Part shown: piece after piece, positions 1 to 9,716 of the stretch | How the letters are laid out: each line of letters begins with the position of its first letter | How positions within the stretch are numbered: the stretch's first letter is position 1 | NCBI GenBank assembly: GCA_905200645.1 | Contig: CAJKLD010000007.1 | Location: forward strand, 1 to 64,000 | Reading direction: 5' to 3' | Length of the DNA stretch: 64,000 nucleotides | DNA from: an uncultured Phascolarctobacterium sp. | GTDB lineage: Bacteria; Bacillota; Negativicutes; Acidaminococcales; Acidaminococcaceae | Program-made: the position numbers and the translations under genes | The notes under the pieces: generated by a model | What the model saw: the letters and a program-made list of their open reading frames with translations, nothing else | What the model was told of the DNA's origin: nothing | The model's database searches: none

Positions 1-20
1 TATTTAATTATATCAAAAAA

Positions 21-82
21 GGCCGCCTCTCGGCGACCTTTTTCGACAGTCTGAGCCGAAGCAGAAATGCTTCGGCTTTTTT
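21..82. terminator. Two hairpins, probably bidirectional terminators
   Basis: Two G+C-rich hairpins lie next to each other. The first (21-38) has arms GGCCGCC/GGCGACC and is followed by T-rich sequence on both strands. The second (55-76) has the perfect arms GCCGAAGCA/TGCTTCGGC followed by TTTTTT on the + strand. Read leftward they follow the stop of the OstA-like gene; read rightward they would end whatever gene lies before the window. Confidence 0.7.
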
Positions 83-563
83 ATGGTTCAATGAGCTTTT
101 TCGTTATTACATCGTAGGCTATATCGCCGTCATGTGGCTGACCGTTTACCTTGACATTGCCTTGAAAAGCGGCGATTTTGGTTTTCCAGGAGTAGCTGCC
201 TTTGTCAGACGTTATATTAGTGCTGCCATCCTGAAAAATACAATTTTCGGAAACATAGGCAGTTCTTTCGGAGTGATAAACGTCTACTTTATCACATTTA
301 AAGCTCATCTCGCCAAAGCTTAAAGTGATATTTTTTTGACCGTGAACCTCCATATTGTAAAGATGTACTTGAGCGGTATCAGCGTTAATGGTAAGTGTGG
401 TTTCTTTAACGGGGAATTGCACAAAAACATTACCGCGCAGGTCATAAATTCCTTTGAGAGGATTAAAAGTTCTGCTGTCGCTTTTGATGATTGGGTCAGC
501 AGCAAAGCAGATTGTAGGCAGCAGCATTAGCAGCATCATGATAGATAAAAAAATTTTTTTCAT
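81..563 (-). CDS. LptA/OstA-like periplasmic protein
   Basis: Small exported protein of 160 residues with a typical signal peptide (charged Lys-Lys start, hydrophobic stretch, cleavage likely after Ala21). The mature part looks like the OstA/LptA N-terminal domain: short repeating beta-strand units ending in phrases such as DGDIAYDVITKKL, as in the jelly-roll that carries lipopolysaccharide across the periplasm. Known role of the family: LptA bridges the inner-membrane LptBFG/C complex and LptD. Inferred role here: LPS transport, or a related lipid-binding paralogue, since no other lpt gene is adjacent. It is transcribed away from dnaG from a good promoter at 632-660. The family call is fairly safe; the exact orthology is not. 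Confidence 0.72.
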   Translation of the reverse strand: MKKIFLSIMMLLMLLPTICFAADPIIKSDSRTFNPLKGIYDLRGNVFVQFPVKETTLTINADTAQVHLYNMEVHGQKNITLSFGEMSFKCDKVDVYHSERTAYVSENCIFQDGSTNITSDKGSYSWKTKIAAFQGNVKVNGQPHDGDIAYDVITKKLIEP

Positions 564-631
564 TGTTCTATTACCTCTTAAAATAGTCAGTAAGATGGAA
601 TTGTAATGAATATAAATTTAGCGTACTAAAT

Positions 632-660
632 ATTATAGTACGTTTTAGAGAGCACTGCAA
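632..660 (-). promoter_or_regulatory. Promoter of the OstA-like gene with overlapping palindrome
   Basis: On the minus strand TTGCAG (655-660), a 17-base spacer and TATAAT (632-637) form a good sigma-70 promoter pointing at the OstA-like gene. The -10 box lies inside an inverted repeat, CGTACTA-7 nt-TAGTACG (622-642), which could be an operator. The operator idea is inference. Confidence 0.55.
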
Positions 661-763
661 GTGTAATTCACTTAAATTAAAAAAAATTTCAAGAAAAAAG
701 AGGATTTTGCTGTTAAGCATTGAATATATGTTATGTGTAAAATCACAGTGGAGGCATGTTGTA

Positions 764-2542
764 ATGGAAGGAGAATTTGAAAGCTTTAAAGAGCAGGTGC
801 GCGGCAGTGCTGATATCGTAGAGGTTATCTCTGGTTATGTACCATTAAAAAAACGCGGACAAAATTTTTGGGGCTGCTGTCCTTTCCATGGTGAAAAAAC
901 TCCGTCTTTTGCTGTAAATCCCGCTAAAAATATGTTTTACTGCTTCGGCTGTCATGAGGGCGGAGATATTTTTAAATTTATCATGAAAATTGAAAACTGT
1001 GCCTTTATGGATGCTATGAAGCTACTTGCCAGGCGTTACGGTATTCCGATTCCGGAACGGCAGAAATCGGCCTTGGAAATGAAGCGCGAGAAGCAGCGAG
1101 AACGCATTTACGAGACAAATGCAACAGCGGCAAAATTTTTCCAAGCCTGCCTTTTGAATACTCAGTACGGTAAGCCAGCGTTGTCTTATTTGTTAGGGCG
1201 CGGTATTGATCAAAAAATAATAGATAGCTTTTCGATAGGCTATGCTTTAGACAGCTTTGGCGCTTTGGTGGCAAATTTAGGGCGACGTGGTTATCAACCT
1301 AATGAATTGCTGGCGGCAGGGTTGACGGCTAAAGGTAAAACGCAATTTTATGATAAATTTAGGAATAGGATAATGATTCCTATTAAAGACCATAAAGGGC
1401 GCATTGTTGGCTTTGGCGGACGCGTACTAGATAATAGCACGCCTAAGTATTTAAATACTGCTGAAACAGAGTGGTTTAATAAGCGGCGCATTTTATTTGC
1501 TATGGATGTAGCATTGAAGGCCATTCGTGCCAATAGGCAGGCGATTGTGGTGGAAGGATATATGGATGCCATCAGTCTGCACGCGGCAGGAGTTGAAAAT
1601 GTTGTAGCTTCCATGGGAACTGCCTTTGCTCAGGAACAGGCTAAAATTTTAAAGCGTGCTGCCGACGAAGTAGTTTTTTGTTATGACAGCGACAATGCGG
1701 GACGCAGAGCTTCTGTAAGAGCAGTAAGCATTGCAAGGGAAGCCGGGTTAAAAGTGCGTATTGCAGGCGTACCTGAAGGCAAAGACCCGGATGAATATAT
1801 TCGCGCTCATGGCAAAGATGCCTTTGTGCAGGTCATAGCAGTGGCACAAAACGGCATTGATTTTCAAATTGAAGAAACAATTTTACAAAATGATGTGACT
1901 AATTTAGCAGGAAAAGTCGATGCTGTGTCGAATATACTACCATTCCTATTAGAATGTAAAAGCGAAATTGAGGCGGCAGAGCATATCCGCAGGTTGGCAC
2001 AAAGGCTTACTATTGACGAAGGTCTTATTGTAGAGGAATACCGTAAGGCAGCAAGGAAAAGCCGAGCTGGGAGCGAAAGCGTATATGTGCCTGTCACTTC
2101 TGTTAAACCTGTAAATGTTGGCTGTCAGGCAGAGCAGCAGCTATTAGCAGTGCTTTTAGAATATCCTTGGTTAACGGCAAAGTGCCAGGAGATAGTGGAT
2201 AAAATCGGCTGGACTGATACTGTCTTAGCAAAGATATACCAGCATATGGTAAATTTACAGGAAGAAAATGCTTTTACTATTGATAAATTAAATGATGCTC
2301 TAGATGATACGGCGCAGTCTGTTTTAGCAGGCATTAGGACAAAAGAGCTTCCGCAAGGGGATGAAGAAAAGTTTGTAGAAGATTGCCTGCGTCAGCTGCA
2401 GCGTGAATTTTTAGAGCAGGAATATGAAAAACATCGTTTGTTGGCAGATGAATACGAAAGGTTAGCAGACGAACGTTTTTTGCATGAGCTAATGGAGACA
2501 CAAAGGATAAAGGATGAAATCAAAAAGCTCTATGGAAAGTGA
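764..2542 (+). CDS. dnaG: DNA primase
   Basis: Primase that makes the RNA primers for lagging-strand synthesis with the replicative helicase. From the start chosen here it is 592 residues. The N-terminal CHC2 zinc finger is visible (Cys39, His42, Cys60, Cys63 in CPFH and CFGC), followed by the primase catalytic core and a TOPRIM region with VVEGYMD and [10 protein letters not shown] carrying the acidic metal ligands; the C-terminal third is the helicase-binding part. I chose the ATG at 764 because GTGGAGG sits about 9 bases upstream and the protein then starts at the usual place; an in-frame TTG at 707 would add 19 non-conserved residues. It lies directly before rpoD, the common dnaG-rpoD macromolecular synthesis arrangement, with 34 bases between stop and start. 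Confidence 0.96.
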   Translation: MEGEFESFKEQVRGSADIVEVISGYVPLKKRGQNFWGCCPFHGEKTPSFAVNPAKNMFYCFGCHEGGDIFKFIMKIENCAFMDAMKLLARRYGIPIPERQKSALEMKREKQRERIYETNATAAKFFQACLLNTQYGKPALSYLLGRGIDQKIIDSFSIGYALDSFGALVANLGRRGYQPNELLAAGLTAKGKTQFYDKFRNRIMIPIKDHKGRIVGFGGRVLDNSTPKYLNTAETEWFNKRRILFAMDVALKAIRANRQAIVVEGYMDAISLHAAGVENVVASMGTAFAQEQAKILKRAADEVVFCYDSDNAGRRASVRAVSIAREAGLKVRIAGVPEGKDPDEYIRAHGKDAFVQVIAVAQNGIDFQIEETILQNDVTNLAGKVDAVSNILPFLLECKSEIEAAEHIRRLAQRLTIDEGLIVEEYRKAARKSRAGSESVYVPVTSVKPVNVGCQAEQQLLAVLLEYPWLTAKCQEIVDKIGWTDTVLAKIYQHMVNLQEENAFTIDKLNDALDDTAQSVLAGIRTKELPQGDEEKFVEDCLRQLQREFLEQEYEKHRLLADEYERLADERFLHELMETQRIKDEIKKLYGK

Positions 2543-2576
2543 GAATCCACTAAATAATATGGAGGGAGGGAACACC

Positions 2577-4181
2577 ATGGAAAATAATGGACAGTTAACA
2601 CAGGAACAGATTGATGAGTTACTACAAAAGGGTAAAGCTCAAAATGGTGTTCTCGCTTATAGTGAAATAAATAATGCTGTCAGCGCTATGGATTTGTCTC
2701 CTGATGAAACAATCCAGCTTTGTGAAATACTTAGTCAAAAAGGGATAGAGGTTGTTGAGGACGCTATCTCGGCAGACGATATTTTACCGGTTGTCGATAA
2801 TGACGAAACTAGCGAAAACGAAGATATTTCCGAAGCAGAGCTGGCCAATTTAACTGTACCGGAGGGTATCAGTATTGATGATCCGGTGCGTATGTATTTG
2901 AAAGAAATCGGGCGTGTGCCTCTGCTGGTAGGCGAGGACGAAATTAAGCTGGCTAAGCGCATGGATAAGGGGCGTCAGGCTGAACGTCTTTTGCGCGGAA
3001 AAATGATTACTTTAGATGTTCCTGTTTTCAGCGGTACTGACGATACGGAACAATTAGTTGTTAAAATCAAAAATTATCTGCATGATGAATGGCATATGAC
3101 TAATATGCGTTCTGTGTTTAAAGTTTTAGCTATGATTAAAAGCCGTCAAGAAGAGGGCAATACTTATAAGCTTGAAGATTATGAAGAGCTTATTTTTGAG
3201 TTTACTCGTGACGAAAGATTGCATTTGCAGCGTTTGATGGCGGAGCAAAAATGCTTAATTCCTGAATGTGACCGTTTGGTTATTCAGCGCCCTACCAGTG
3301 ATAAGGATGTGCATAATCTTTATCAGCTGAAAACTCTTTTAGAAGAAGTTAAAAGTCGTTTAAGCGACGGGCGAGAAAAGAGTGCTGAAATAACCGGCCG
3401 GTATTTGGATCTTGAAGAAGATTTTGATAAGCTGTTGAAAGCCGTGCGCCAACAGGGAAATGATGCTAAAAAATGTCTGTCTGAAGCAAATCTGCGTTTA
3501 GTTGTAAGTATTGCCAAGCGTTATGTAGGACGCGGTATGCTGTTTTTAGATCTTATTCAAGAAGGCAATTTAGGCTTGATTAAAGCAGTAGAAAAATTTG
3601 ACTACAACAAAGGCTTTAAATTCAGTACCTATGCAACATGGTGGATTCGTCAGGCAATTACGCGTGCGATTGCTGACCAAGCCCGCACCATTCGTATTCC
3701 GGTGCATATGGTTGAAACAATTAACAAGCTTATCCGTGTATCACGTCAGCTTTTGCAGGAATTAGGCCGTGAACCTCTGCCGCAGGAAATTGCTAAGGAA
3801 ATGGATACTACCGTTGACAGAGTGCGTGAGATCATGAAAATTGCTCAAGAACCGGTTTCCTTGGAAACACCTATTGGTGAAGAAGAAGATTCTCATCTTG
3901 GCGATTTTATTGAAGATCATGACGCGCCTGCACCTGCGGATGCTGCTTCCTTTACCTTGCTTCGTGAACAGTTGGAGGAAGTTTTGGAAACTTTGACCAT
4001 GCGTGAAAAACGTGTGCTGGAGCTGCGTTTTGGGCTTGAAGACGGTCGTAGCCGCACTTTGGAAGAGGTAGGCCAGCATTTTGGTGTAACTCGTGAGCGT
4101 ATTCGTCAAATAGAGGCCAAAGCTTTACGCAAGCTGCGTCATCCCAGCCGTAGTAAAAAGCTGAAAGACTTTTTGGAATAA
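2577..4181 (+). CDS. rpoD: RNA polymerase primary sigma factor (sigma-70/SigA)
   Basis: Housekeeping sigma factor, about 534 residues. The order is an N-terminal region 1.1, region 1.2 ([12 protein letters not shown]), a non-conserved insert of roughly 130 residues, then the near-invariant region 2 ([36 protein letters not shown]), region 3 and region 4 with its helix-turn-helix near [19 protein letters not shown]. The insert is longer than in Bacillus SigA. The start at 2577 is set by GGAGGGAGGG just upstream; an earlier in-frame start at 2514 would overlap dnaG. Together with dnaG it forms an operon. The many TTGACA/TATAAT promoters in the window are the expected targets of this factor. Confidence 0.97.
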   Translation: MENNGQLTQEQIDELLQKGKAQNGVLAYSEINNAVSAMDLSPDETIQLCEILSQKGIEVVEDAISADDILPVVDNDETSENEDISEAELANLTVPEGISIDDPVRMYLKEIGRVPLLVGEDEIKLAKRMDKGRQAERLLRGKMITLDVPVFSGTDDTEQLVVKIKNYLHDEWHMTNMRSVFKVLAMIKSRQEEGNTYKLEDYEELIFEFTRDERLHLQRLMAEQKCLIPECDRLVIQRPTSDKDVHNLYQLKTLLEEVKSRLSDGREKSAEITGRYLDLEEDFDKLLKAVRQQGNDAKKCLSEANLRLVVSIAKRYVGRGMLFLDLIQEGNLGLIKAVEKFDYNKGFKFSTYATWWIRQAITRAIADQARTIRIPVHMVETINKLIRVSRQLLQELGREPLPQEIAKEMDTTVDRVREIMKIAQEPVSLETPIGEEEDSHLGDFIEDHDAPAPADAASFTLLREQLEEVLETLTMREKRVLELRFGLEDGRSRTLEEVGQHFGVTRERIRQIEAKALRKLRHPSRSKKLKDFLE

Positions 4182-4184
4182 CTC

Positions 4185-4213
4185 TTGACATGTTATGGCT
4201 TTTATAATATAAT
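4185..4213 (+). promoter_or_regulatory. Consensus sigma-70 promoter for the tRNA gene
   Basis: TTGACA (4185-4190), 17 bases, TATAAT (4208-4213): a perfect consensus match. It begins 4 bases after the rpoD stop codon and would start RNA about 16 bases before the tRNA. Confidence 0.85.
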
Positions 4214-4235
4214 ACTAATATTAGGTTGCTTTTGT

Positions 4236-4310
4236 GGGCCTATAGCTCAGTGGTAGAGCCGCCGGCTCATAACCGGCTGGTCGTAGGTTCGAACCCTACT
4301 GGGCCCACCA
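4236..4310 (+). tRNA. tRNA with CAT anticodon (Met, or lysidine-modified Ile2)
   Basis: A 75-base cloverleaf with encoded CCA. The acceptor stem GGGCCTA pairs with TGGGCCC (one G-U), the anticodon loop is CTCATAA and the T arm is GTAGG-TTCGAAC-CCTAC. The CAT anticodon can belong to elongator tRNA-Met or to tRNA-Ile2, whose C34 is modified to lysidine by TilS. The acceptor stem and CTCATAA loop are compatible with either, so I leave the identity open. Confidence 0.95.
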
Positions 4311-4383
4311 ATTTATACTTTGTTAGAACTTTTTTCTACCGGTTTGGTGATGTATAACGATTTAAAACCTAAAATATATTTTT

Positions 4384-4411
4384 AACGCAGGTCTTAGGGC
4401 CTGCGTTTTTT
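4384..4411 (+). terminator. Intrinsic terminator after the tRNA
   Basis: Stem AACGCAGGTC/GGCCTGCGTT with a four-base loop, followed by six T residues. Confidence 0.85.
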
Positions 4412-4450
4412 CTGTTAGCAAAAATAACAAAGCTTGGAGTTAGCTTTTGC

Positions 4451-4480
4451 TTGCACATAACTGCTTTTTCGCTGTATAAT
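4451..4480 (+). promoter_or_regulatory. Promoter of the RND efflux operon
   Basis: TTGCAC (4451-4456), 18 bases, TATAAT (4475-4480), about 75 bases before the adaptor gene. No obvious operator can be recognised in the leader. Confidence 0.6.
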
Positions 4481-4553
4481 ATAAAATATATATCTATAGA
4501 TTATTAATCTGTTAAGAGCGTATATTTTATAGCGGTACAGAAGGAGTAATATA

Positions 4554-5672
4554 ATGAATTTACAGAACCGTAAAGTGCGTATAATTTTGGGGATTCTACT
4601 TGCTATTTGTCTAATAATTGTCTATCGTATTTACAGTAATATTCAAAATGATAAAGCCAGAGCAGCAAGAATGTCTCGTACTACTGCTATTGCTGTGACA
4701 ACCGGACATGCCATGCGTCAAACTATTATTCCGCAAATGAATTTCAGCGGTAGTCTGGATCCGGAATGGCAGGCACAGATTGCTGCAAAAGTAGACGGAC
4801 GTTTAGAAAAGGTTTATGTGCAGGAGGGCGATGCCGTCGTCAAAGGTCAAGTGCTGGCTGTGTTGGAGCAAGTAGATACCAACGCTGATTTGTTGAACGC
4901 TCGCGGAGCTTTTCTGGACGCACAGGTTAATTTGCGTAGAGCAGAAACTGACTTAGTTCGTTATGAAAAGCTGTATGCGTCTGGCGCCGTGTCAGAGCAA
5001 GTAGTGGATAATTACCGTTTTGCCCGTGATAATGCGGCGGCTAAACTGGAGGCTGCCCGTGGTAATTTGCAGGGCATGGAATCCAAATCGGATGCTACTG
5101 TTTTAACTGCTCCTGCTGATGGTATTATTGCAAAACGTTATTATCAGGAGGGCTATTATGCTAAAGCCGGTACAGCAATTTTTGCAGTAGCAGATATTAG
5201 TACGCTGAAAACTGTTATTCATATTCCCGAGGGACAGGTTTTTGGTGTTAGTGTAGGTAACGAGGCACAGATAAAACTGCCTGCTTATCCGGATAAAGAT
5301 ATTGTGGGTAAAATTACTCGTATTGCTCCTGTAGCTGATCTGCCTTCGCATACCTTTGCTGCGGAGGTAAGCGTTGATAACAGCCAGGGACTTTTGGCAG
5401 GTATTTATGCCAATGTGTTTTTGACTGCTCAGCCCAAGCAAAATGTGCTGACTATTCCTGCTCATGCTATCGTTATGCGTGATGATCAGCAGACAGTTTT
5501 TGTTGCTGATGAGGAAGGTGTTATTCAGCGCCGGGTTTTGGATATTGGATATACGGATGATAAAATTGCCGAAGTTCTCAGTGGACTGAATGAGCAGGAA
5601 GTTATTGTTATTGAAGGACAAAACAAACTGCGTGAAGGTAGTAAAATCAAAATGGAGAAGGCTGGTAAATAA
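4554..5672 (+). CDS. RND efflux periplasmic adaptor (membrane fusion protein)
   Basis: Adaptor of 372 residues that links an inner-membrane RND pump to an outer-membrane channel. It has one N-terminal membrane anchor (about residues 8-27), a biotinyl-lipoyl half-motif (AAKVDGRLEKVYVQEGDAVVKG), a coiled-coil hairpin (about 110-165), the second lipoyl half (LTAPADGIIAKRY), then beta-barrel and membrane-proximal domains. Translation starts after GAAGGAGTAAT. It is followed after 2 bases by the pump gene, so the two form an operon. No TolC-like channel gene is in the operon, so the outer-membrane partner must be encoded elsewhere. Substrate cannot be read from the sequence. Confidence 0.93.
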   Translation: MNLQNRKVRIILGILLAICLIIVYRIYSNIQNDKARAARMSRTTAIAVTTGHAMRQTIIPQMNFSGSLDPEWQAQIAAKVDGRLEKVYVQEGDAVVKGQVLAVLEQVDTNADLLNARGAFLDAQVNLRRAETDLVRYEKLYASGAVSEQVVDNYRFARDNAAAKLEAARGNLQGMESKSDATVLTAPADGIIAKRYYQEGYYAKAGTAIFAVADISTLKTVIHIPEGQVFGVSVGNEAQIKLPAYPDKDIVGKITRIAPVADLPSHTFAAEVSVDNSQGLLAGIYANVFLTAQPKQNVLTIPAHAIVMRDDQQTVFVADEEGVIQRRVLDIGYTDDKIAEVLSGLNEQEVIVIEGQNKLREGSKIKMEKAGK

Positions 5673-5674
5673 TT

Positions 5675-8600
5675 ATGATAGGTACATTTATTAAACGGCC
5701 TGTATTTACTACCATGTTTGTTTTGCTTTTGGTAGTTTTCGGTATTCGCTGCTATCCGGAGATTGGCGTAGATTTAAATCCTGACGTTGATCTGCCTATT
5801 GTCAGTGTGCGTGTTACTTACGACGGTGCTTCTCCCGAGGAAATGGAAACTCTGATTACCAAGCCCATTGAGAACCGCGTCAGCCAGGTATCTGGTATCA
5901 AGACTCTGTCCTCTACAGTCTTAGAGGGATACAGCGAAACGGTTTTGGAATTTAATTTAGGCGTTGACCCCCAGGTTAAAGCCAGCGAGGTGCGCGAAAA
6001 GGTTTCCAGTGTGCGTCGTGCTTTGCCGGACGATATTGACGAGCCTGTAACGCAAACCGTTGATTTGAATGCACGCGCTATTGTAGCCTATACTTTTTCT
6101 TCTGCTTCTCGCAGCCGCGGCGAAATTCGCCGTATTATCGAAGATAATATCAAAGATGAGCTGCAAATGGTAGACGGTGTATCCGAAGTAACTGTTTTAG
6201 GCGCCAGCCAACGTGCTATACGTATTGTCTTACAGCCGCAAAAGCTTGCTGAATACGGTATTTCCTATCAAACAGTTAGAGACATTATCAATAAAAACAA
6301 CTATAATACTCCAGGTGGCAAAGCAAGAAATAATGATATGGAGCTGACTGTCCGCACGGTTGGCAAATATAGCACAGTAGATGATATTCGTCAGGTTGTA
6401 GTAGCCAACTATAATGGACGCTCCGTTTATATCAGCGATGTGGCCGACGTTTTAGATGATTGGGAGGACGAGGATACCTTTGCCAGCGCTAACGGCGAAC
6501 CCAGCGTTTTGGCTTTTGTGCGCAAGCAATCAAAAACCAACACTGTAAATGTAACTGATAATGTTAATGCTAAAATGGCAATATTGCAGAAAAGCAATCT
6601 GCCTCCTGATATTAAAGTGGAAAAGGTGCGCGACCAGTCAAAGTATATTCGTGATAATATTGCCGATGTATGGAATACTATTCTATTCGGCGGCTTTTTG
6701 GCTTTGCTGATTACCTATATGTTTTTGCGTAATTTCCGCGCTACTATTGTAGGCGGTTTGTGTATTCCTACAGCAGTAATTTCTACGTTCTTTATGATGA
6801 AGGTAATGGATTTTACCTTAAACAATATGTCGCTGATGGCCTTGTCCTTAGCTATTGGTATGTTGATAGATGACGCTATAGTAGTTATTGAGAATATATT
6901 CCGTCATATAGAAATGGGAGAGACGCCTTTTGTGGCAGCCCGCAAAGCTACCGAGGAGCTTACGCTGGCAATTTTGGCTACATCCTGCGTAATGTTTGCT
7001 GTTTTCGTACCTGTCGGTAACATGGGTGAAATTATTGGTCAGTTTTTTAAACAGTTTGGTTTAACGGTAGCGTTTGCTATTGCCTTTTCTACTTTGGTAG
7101 CCTTTACGCTGACACCTATGGTTTCTGCTTATTGGATTAAAGTAGAAACAGAGGAAGAAAGCGATAAAAACCGCAATAAATATTTGCAACGTTTTTTAGA
7201 TGCTTTTGAGAACGGCTTTCAAAGTGTACGCCAAATGTATAATTCTCTTATGGCATGGTGTTTAGAGCGTCCTAAAAAGGTTGTTGCTATCTGTGTTTTG
7301 TCTTTGGGCATCAATATGCTGCTTCTGCCGTTTTTGGGAACAGAATTTCAGCCGACCTATGATTCCGGCGAGTTTAGCGTAAATTTTAAAGCGCCTTATG
7401 GTACCAGCTTGTACAAAACTGTAGATTTAGCTAAACCTATGCAGGAATATGTTTCTAGTCTGCCAGAAGTAAATATTGTAGCCTTGAACATTGGTAATGG
7501 GCGTAATCCTGTCAACCAAGGCTCTTTAGATATTCGTTTAAAGCCTATTGAGGAACGTCGACGTTCAATGCAGCAGATAATGGACGAACTGCGTGCACGT
7601 TTTGGTAATGTTGAAGGTTTAAAGGTTGCTGTTGTTTCCAATCAAGGCGGCGGTCGTGGAGACAGCCGTCCTGTGCAGATAGGTTTGCGCGGCAGTAATA
7701 TCAAAGAATTAAAGCAATATGCTTTAGATTTAGCAGATAAGCTGCGTAATACTCCCGGTGCTGCTGACGTTGATATTTCTGATTCTGATGAAGAGCCGGA
7801 AATTATCATTCGTCTTGACCATGCTAAGGCCAGTGAATTAGGACTTAACGCTACTTCTTTAGGCGAAGTAGTGGAAATGGCATTTATGGGTAAAAGTACC
7901 TCTAACAGCTTTACCGTTGGCGATAATGACTATGATATTATTTTGCAGTTGGATAAGAGCAGGCGCACTGATATCAACGATGTCAGCAATTTGCGTGTTT
8001 CGTCCTCCAATGGTACCTTTGTGCGTTTAGGTGACATAGCCGATATTAGCTACGGCAGTGGTCCTACTCGTATCGAACGCGAGGATAAGCAGCGCCAAAT
8101 TGTTGTCTATGCGAATACAGTGGGCGTTTCTCCCGGCGATTTAATTAATAAAGCCAGAGATGAATATATTCCGGAATTGAATATGCCGCCAGGATATAGC
8201 TATAAAATGATTGGTCAAGCAGATAATATGGCGCGTTCTTTCCGAGAAATTGCTAAGGCCGTGGTTTTAGCTATTGTTATGGTTTATATGACCTTAGCTG
8301 CTCAATTTGAAAGCTTTTCGCAGCCGCTGATTATTATGGCTTCCCTGCCTTTTGCGCTGATAGGCGCTGTGCTGGGGCTTTTGGTGGCAGGACAAACGGC
8401 TAATATGATGAGTATGATAGGTTTCATCATGCTATTAGGTTTGGTTACCAAAAATGCAATTTTGCTTTTGGACTATGCTAACCAAGCTCGCGAGAACGGT
8501 ATGGAACTGAAAGAAGCAGTTTTAGAGGCCTGCTCTTTGCGTTTGCGTCCTATTTTGATGACAACGTTATCTACTATTTTAGGCATGATGCCTATCGCTT

Positions 8601-8764
8601 TAGGTATAGGCGAAGGCGCTGAGCTGCGTCAATCCATGGGCGTAGTTTTAGTCGGCGGCCTTACGACATCTACGTTGCTGACTTTGGTAGTTGTACCGTT
8701 GATTTATTTGCTGTTTGAAGATTGGAAGTCTAAGCATTACGTTGAACGGGGAGAGCATATCTAA
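5675..8764 (+). CDS. RND efflux pump, AcrB/MexB-like (HAE family)
   Basis: Inner-membrane proton-driven pump of 1029 residues, the normal length for the hydrophobe/amphiphile efflux family. It starts with the typical MIGTFIKRPVFTTMF, has the two large periplasmic loops, and shows the proton-relay aspartate pair in TM4 (AIGMLIDDAIVVIENIFRH). The C-terminal half repeats the TM pattern (MIGFIMLLGLVTKNAILLLDY). With the adaptor upstream it should export drugs, bile salts or other amphiphiles; the actual substrate is unknown. The gene ends 2 bases before rnhC, so rnhC is probably co-transcribed. Confidence 0.95.
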   Translation: MIGTFIKRPVFTTMFVLLLVVFGIRCYPEIGVDLNPDVDLPIVSVRVTYDGASPEEMETLITKPIENRVSQVSGIKTLSSTVLEGYSETVLEFNLGVDPQVKASEVREKVSSVRRALPDDIDEPVTQTVDLNARAIVAYTFSSASRSRGEIRRIIEDNIKDELQMVDGVSEVTVLGASQRAIRIVLQPQKLAEYGISYQTVRDIINKNNYNTPGGKARNNDMELTVRTVGKYSTVDDIRQVVVANYNGRSVYISDVADVLDDWEDEDTFASANGEPSVLAFVRKQSKTNTVNVTDNVNAKMAILQKSNLPPDIKVEKVRDQSKYIRDNIADVWNTILFGGFLALLITYMFLRNFRATIVGGLCIPTAVISTFFMMKVMDFTLNNMSLMALSLAIGMLIDDAIVVIENIFRHIEMGETPFVAARKATEELTLAILATSCVMFAVFVPVGNMGEIIGQFFKQFGLTVAFAIAFSTLVAFTLTPMVSAYWIKVETEEESDKNRNKYLQRFLDAFENGFQSVRQMYNSLMAWCLERPKKVVAICVLSLGINMLLLPFLGTEFQPTYDSGEFSVNFKAPYGTSLYKTVDLAKPMQEYVSSLPEVNIVALNIGNGRNPVNQGSLDIRLKPIEERRRSMQQIMDELRARFGNVEGLKVAVVSNQGGGRGDSRPVQIGLRGSNIKELKQYALDLADKLRNTPGAADVDISDSDEEPEIIIRLDHAKASELGLNATSLGEVVEMAFMGKSTSNSFTVGDNDYDIILQLDKSRRTDINDVSNLRVSSSNGTFVRLGDIADISYGSGPTRIEREDKQRQIVVYANTVGVSPGDLINKARDEYIPELNMPPGYSYKMIGQADNMARSFREIAKAVVLAIVMVYMTLAAQFESFSQPLIIMASLPFALIGAVLGLLVAGQTANMMSMIGFIMLLGLVTKNAILLLDYANQARENGMELKEAVLEACSLRLRPILMTTLSTILGMMPIALGIGEGAELRQSMGVVLVGGLTTSTLLTLVVVPLIYLLFEDWKSKHYVERGEHI

Positions 8765-8766
8765 CA

Positions 8767-9714
8767 ATGACAAAATTAACTGATAGTGCTTTTGCGCAGT
8801 ATTTAGATAGTATAAGAAATAATATTACGCAGGTATTAGATATAGTCAGTGAAAAAAAGATTAATTACGGGCATCAATTTGTTATGCAGATTGCTCAGGC
8901 CAAGTTAACTTTGAACATTTATAATGGGAAAAAAGGCTTGACGTATGTTTTTACGGGCGACAGCGCTTTAGAGAATAAGGTGCGTGAGCTGCTTGCTGAT
9001 CAGAAAAAGGCTACAGGTTTGGGTAAGAACGTCGCTGAAACTGACACTAATAATTTAAGAGCTTTTCCTCAAGGACTTTGGGCCGGCAGTGACGAATCGG
9101 GTAAGGGAGATTTTTTTGGCTCTCTAGTAGTAGCTGCTGTAGTGGTAGACGATACAACTGCTGCGAAGCTTGCTGCTGCAGGAGTTAAGGATTGTAAGCT
9201 GCTTGCTGATAAAAAAATTTTAGAACTGGAAGACGTGATTAAAGCTACTGTGGTTGATTACAGTGTGCTGGAGCTTAAACCTAAAATTTATAACTTGCGT
9301 TATGAGCAGGTAGCTGCCCAAGGCGGAAAACTAAATCAGCTTTTAGGTTATGGACATGTGGCTGCTTTAAGCCAAGTATTAGAGCGGCATGCAGATTGCC
9401 ATCAGGCTTTGATTGACCAGTTTACTACTTCTACCGTAAATATTCAGCAGCTGCAAAAACGCTTTCCTAACTGTACGGTGCGTCAGCAGCCTAAGGCAGA
9501 GAGTAACTTAGCAGTTGCGGCTGCGTCGGTTTTGGCCAGAGCGCGTTTTTTACATACTATGGAAGAACTGGCTCAGCAGGCAGGAGAGCTGGAGTTTCCA
9601 AAAGGCGGCAGTGATGCGGCGACGGCTTGTGCGCGTACTTTAGCAGGTAAATTTGGCAAGGAATCTCTGCGCAATTATGTCAAGCTGCATTTTTCTAATT
9701 ATAAGAGACTTTAA
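8767..9714 (+). CDS. rnhC: Ribonuclease HIII
   Basis: Endonuclease that removes RNA from RNA-DNA hybrids. At 315 residues it has the N-terminal TBP-like substrate-binding domain typical of type HIII and the catalytic domain beginning with WAGSDESGKGDFFGSLVVAA, which holds the DEXGXG acidic residues. Further conserved parts are LIDQF and the KAESNLAVAAASVLARARF segment with a catalytic glutamate. RNase HIII is found mainly in Firmicutes, which supports the assignment of the host. It follows the RND pump by 2 bases and precedes the YdjC-type gene by 2 bases; the functional link is not obvious. Confidence 0.95.
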   Translation: MTKLTDSAFAQYLDSIRNNITQVLDIVSEKKINYGHQFVMQIAQAKLTLNIYNGKKGLTYVFTGDSALENKVRELLADQKKATGLGKNVAETDTNNLRAFPQGLWAGSDESGKGDFFGSLVVAAVVVDDTTAAKLAAAGVKDCKLLADKKILELEDVIKATVVDYSVLELKPKIYNLRYEQVAAQGGKLNQLLGYGHVAALSQVLERHADCHQALIDQFTTSTVNIQQLQKRFPNCTVRQQPKAESNLAVAAASVLARARFLHTMEELAQQAGELEFPKGGSDAATACARTLAGKFGKESLRNYVKLHFSNYKRL

Positions 9715-9716
9715 AA

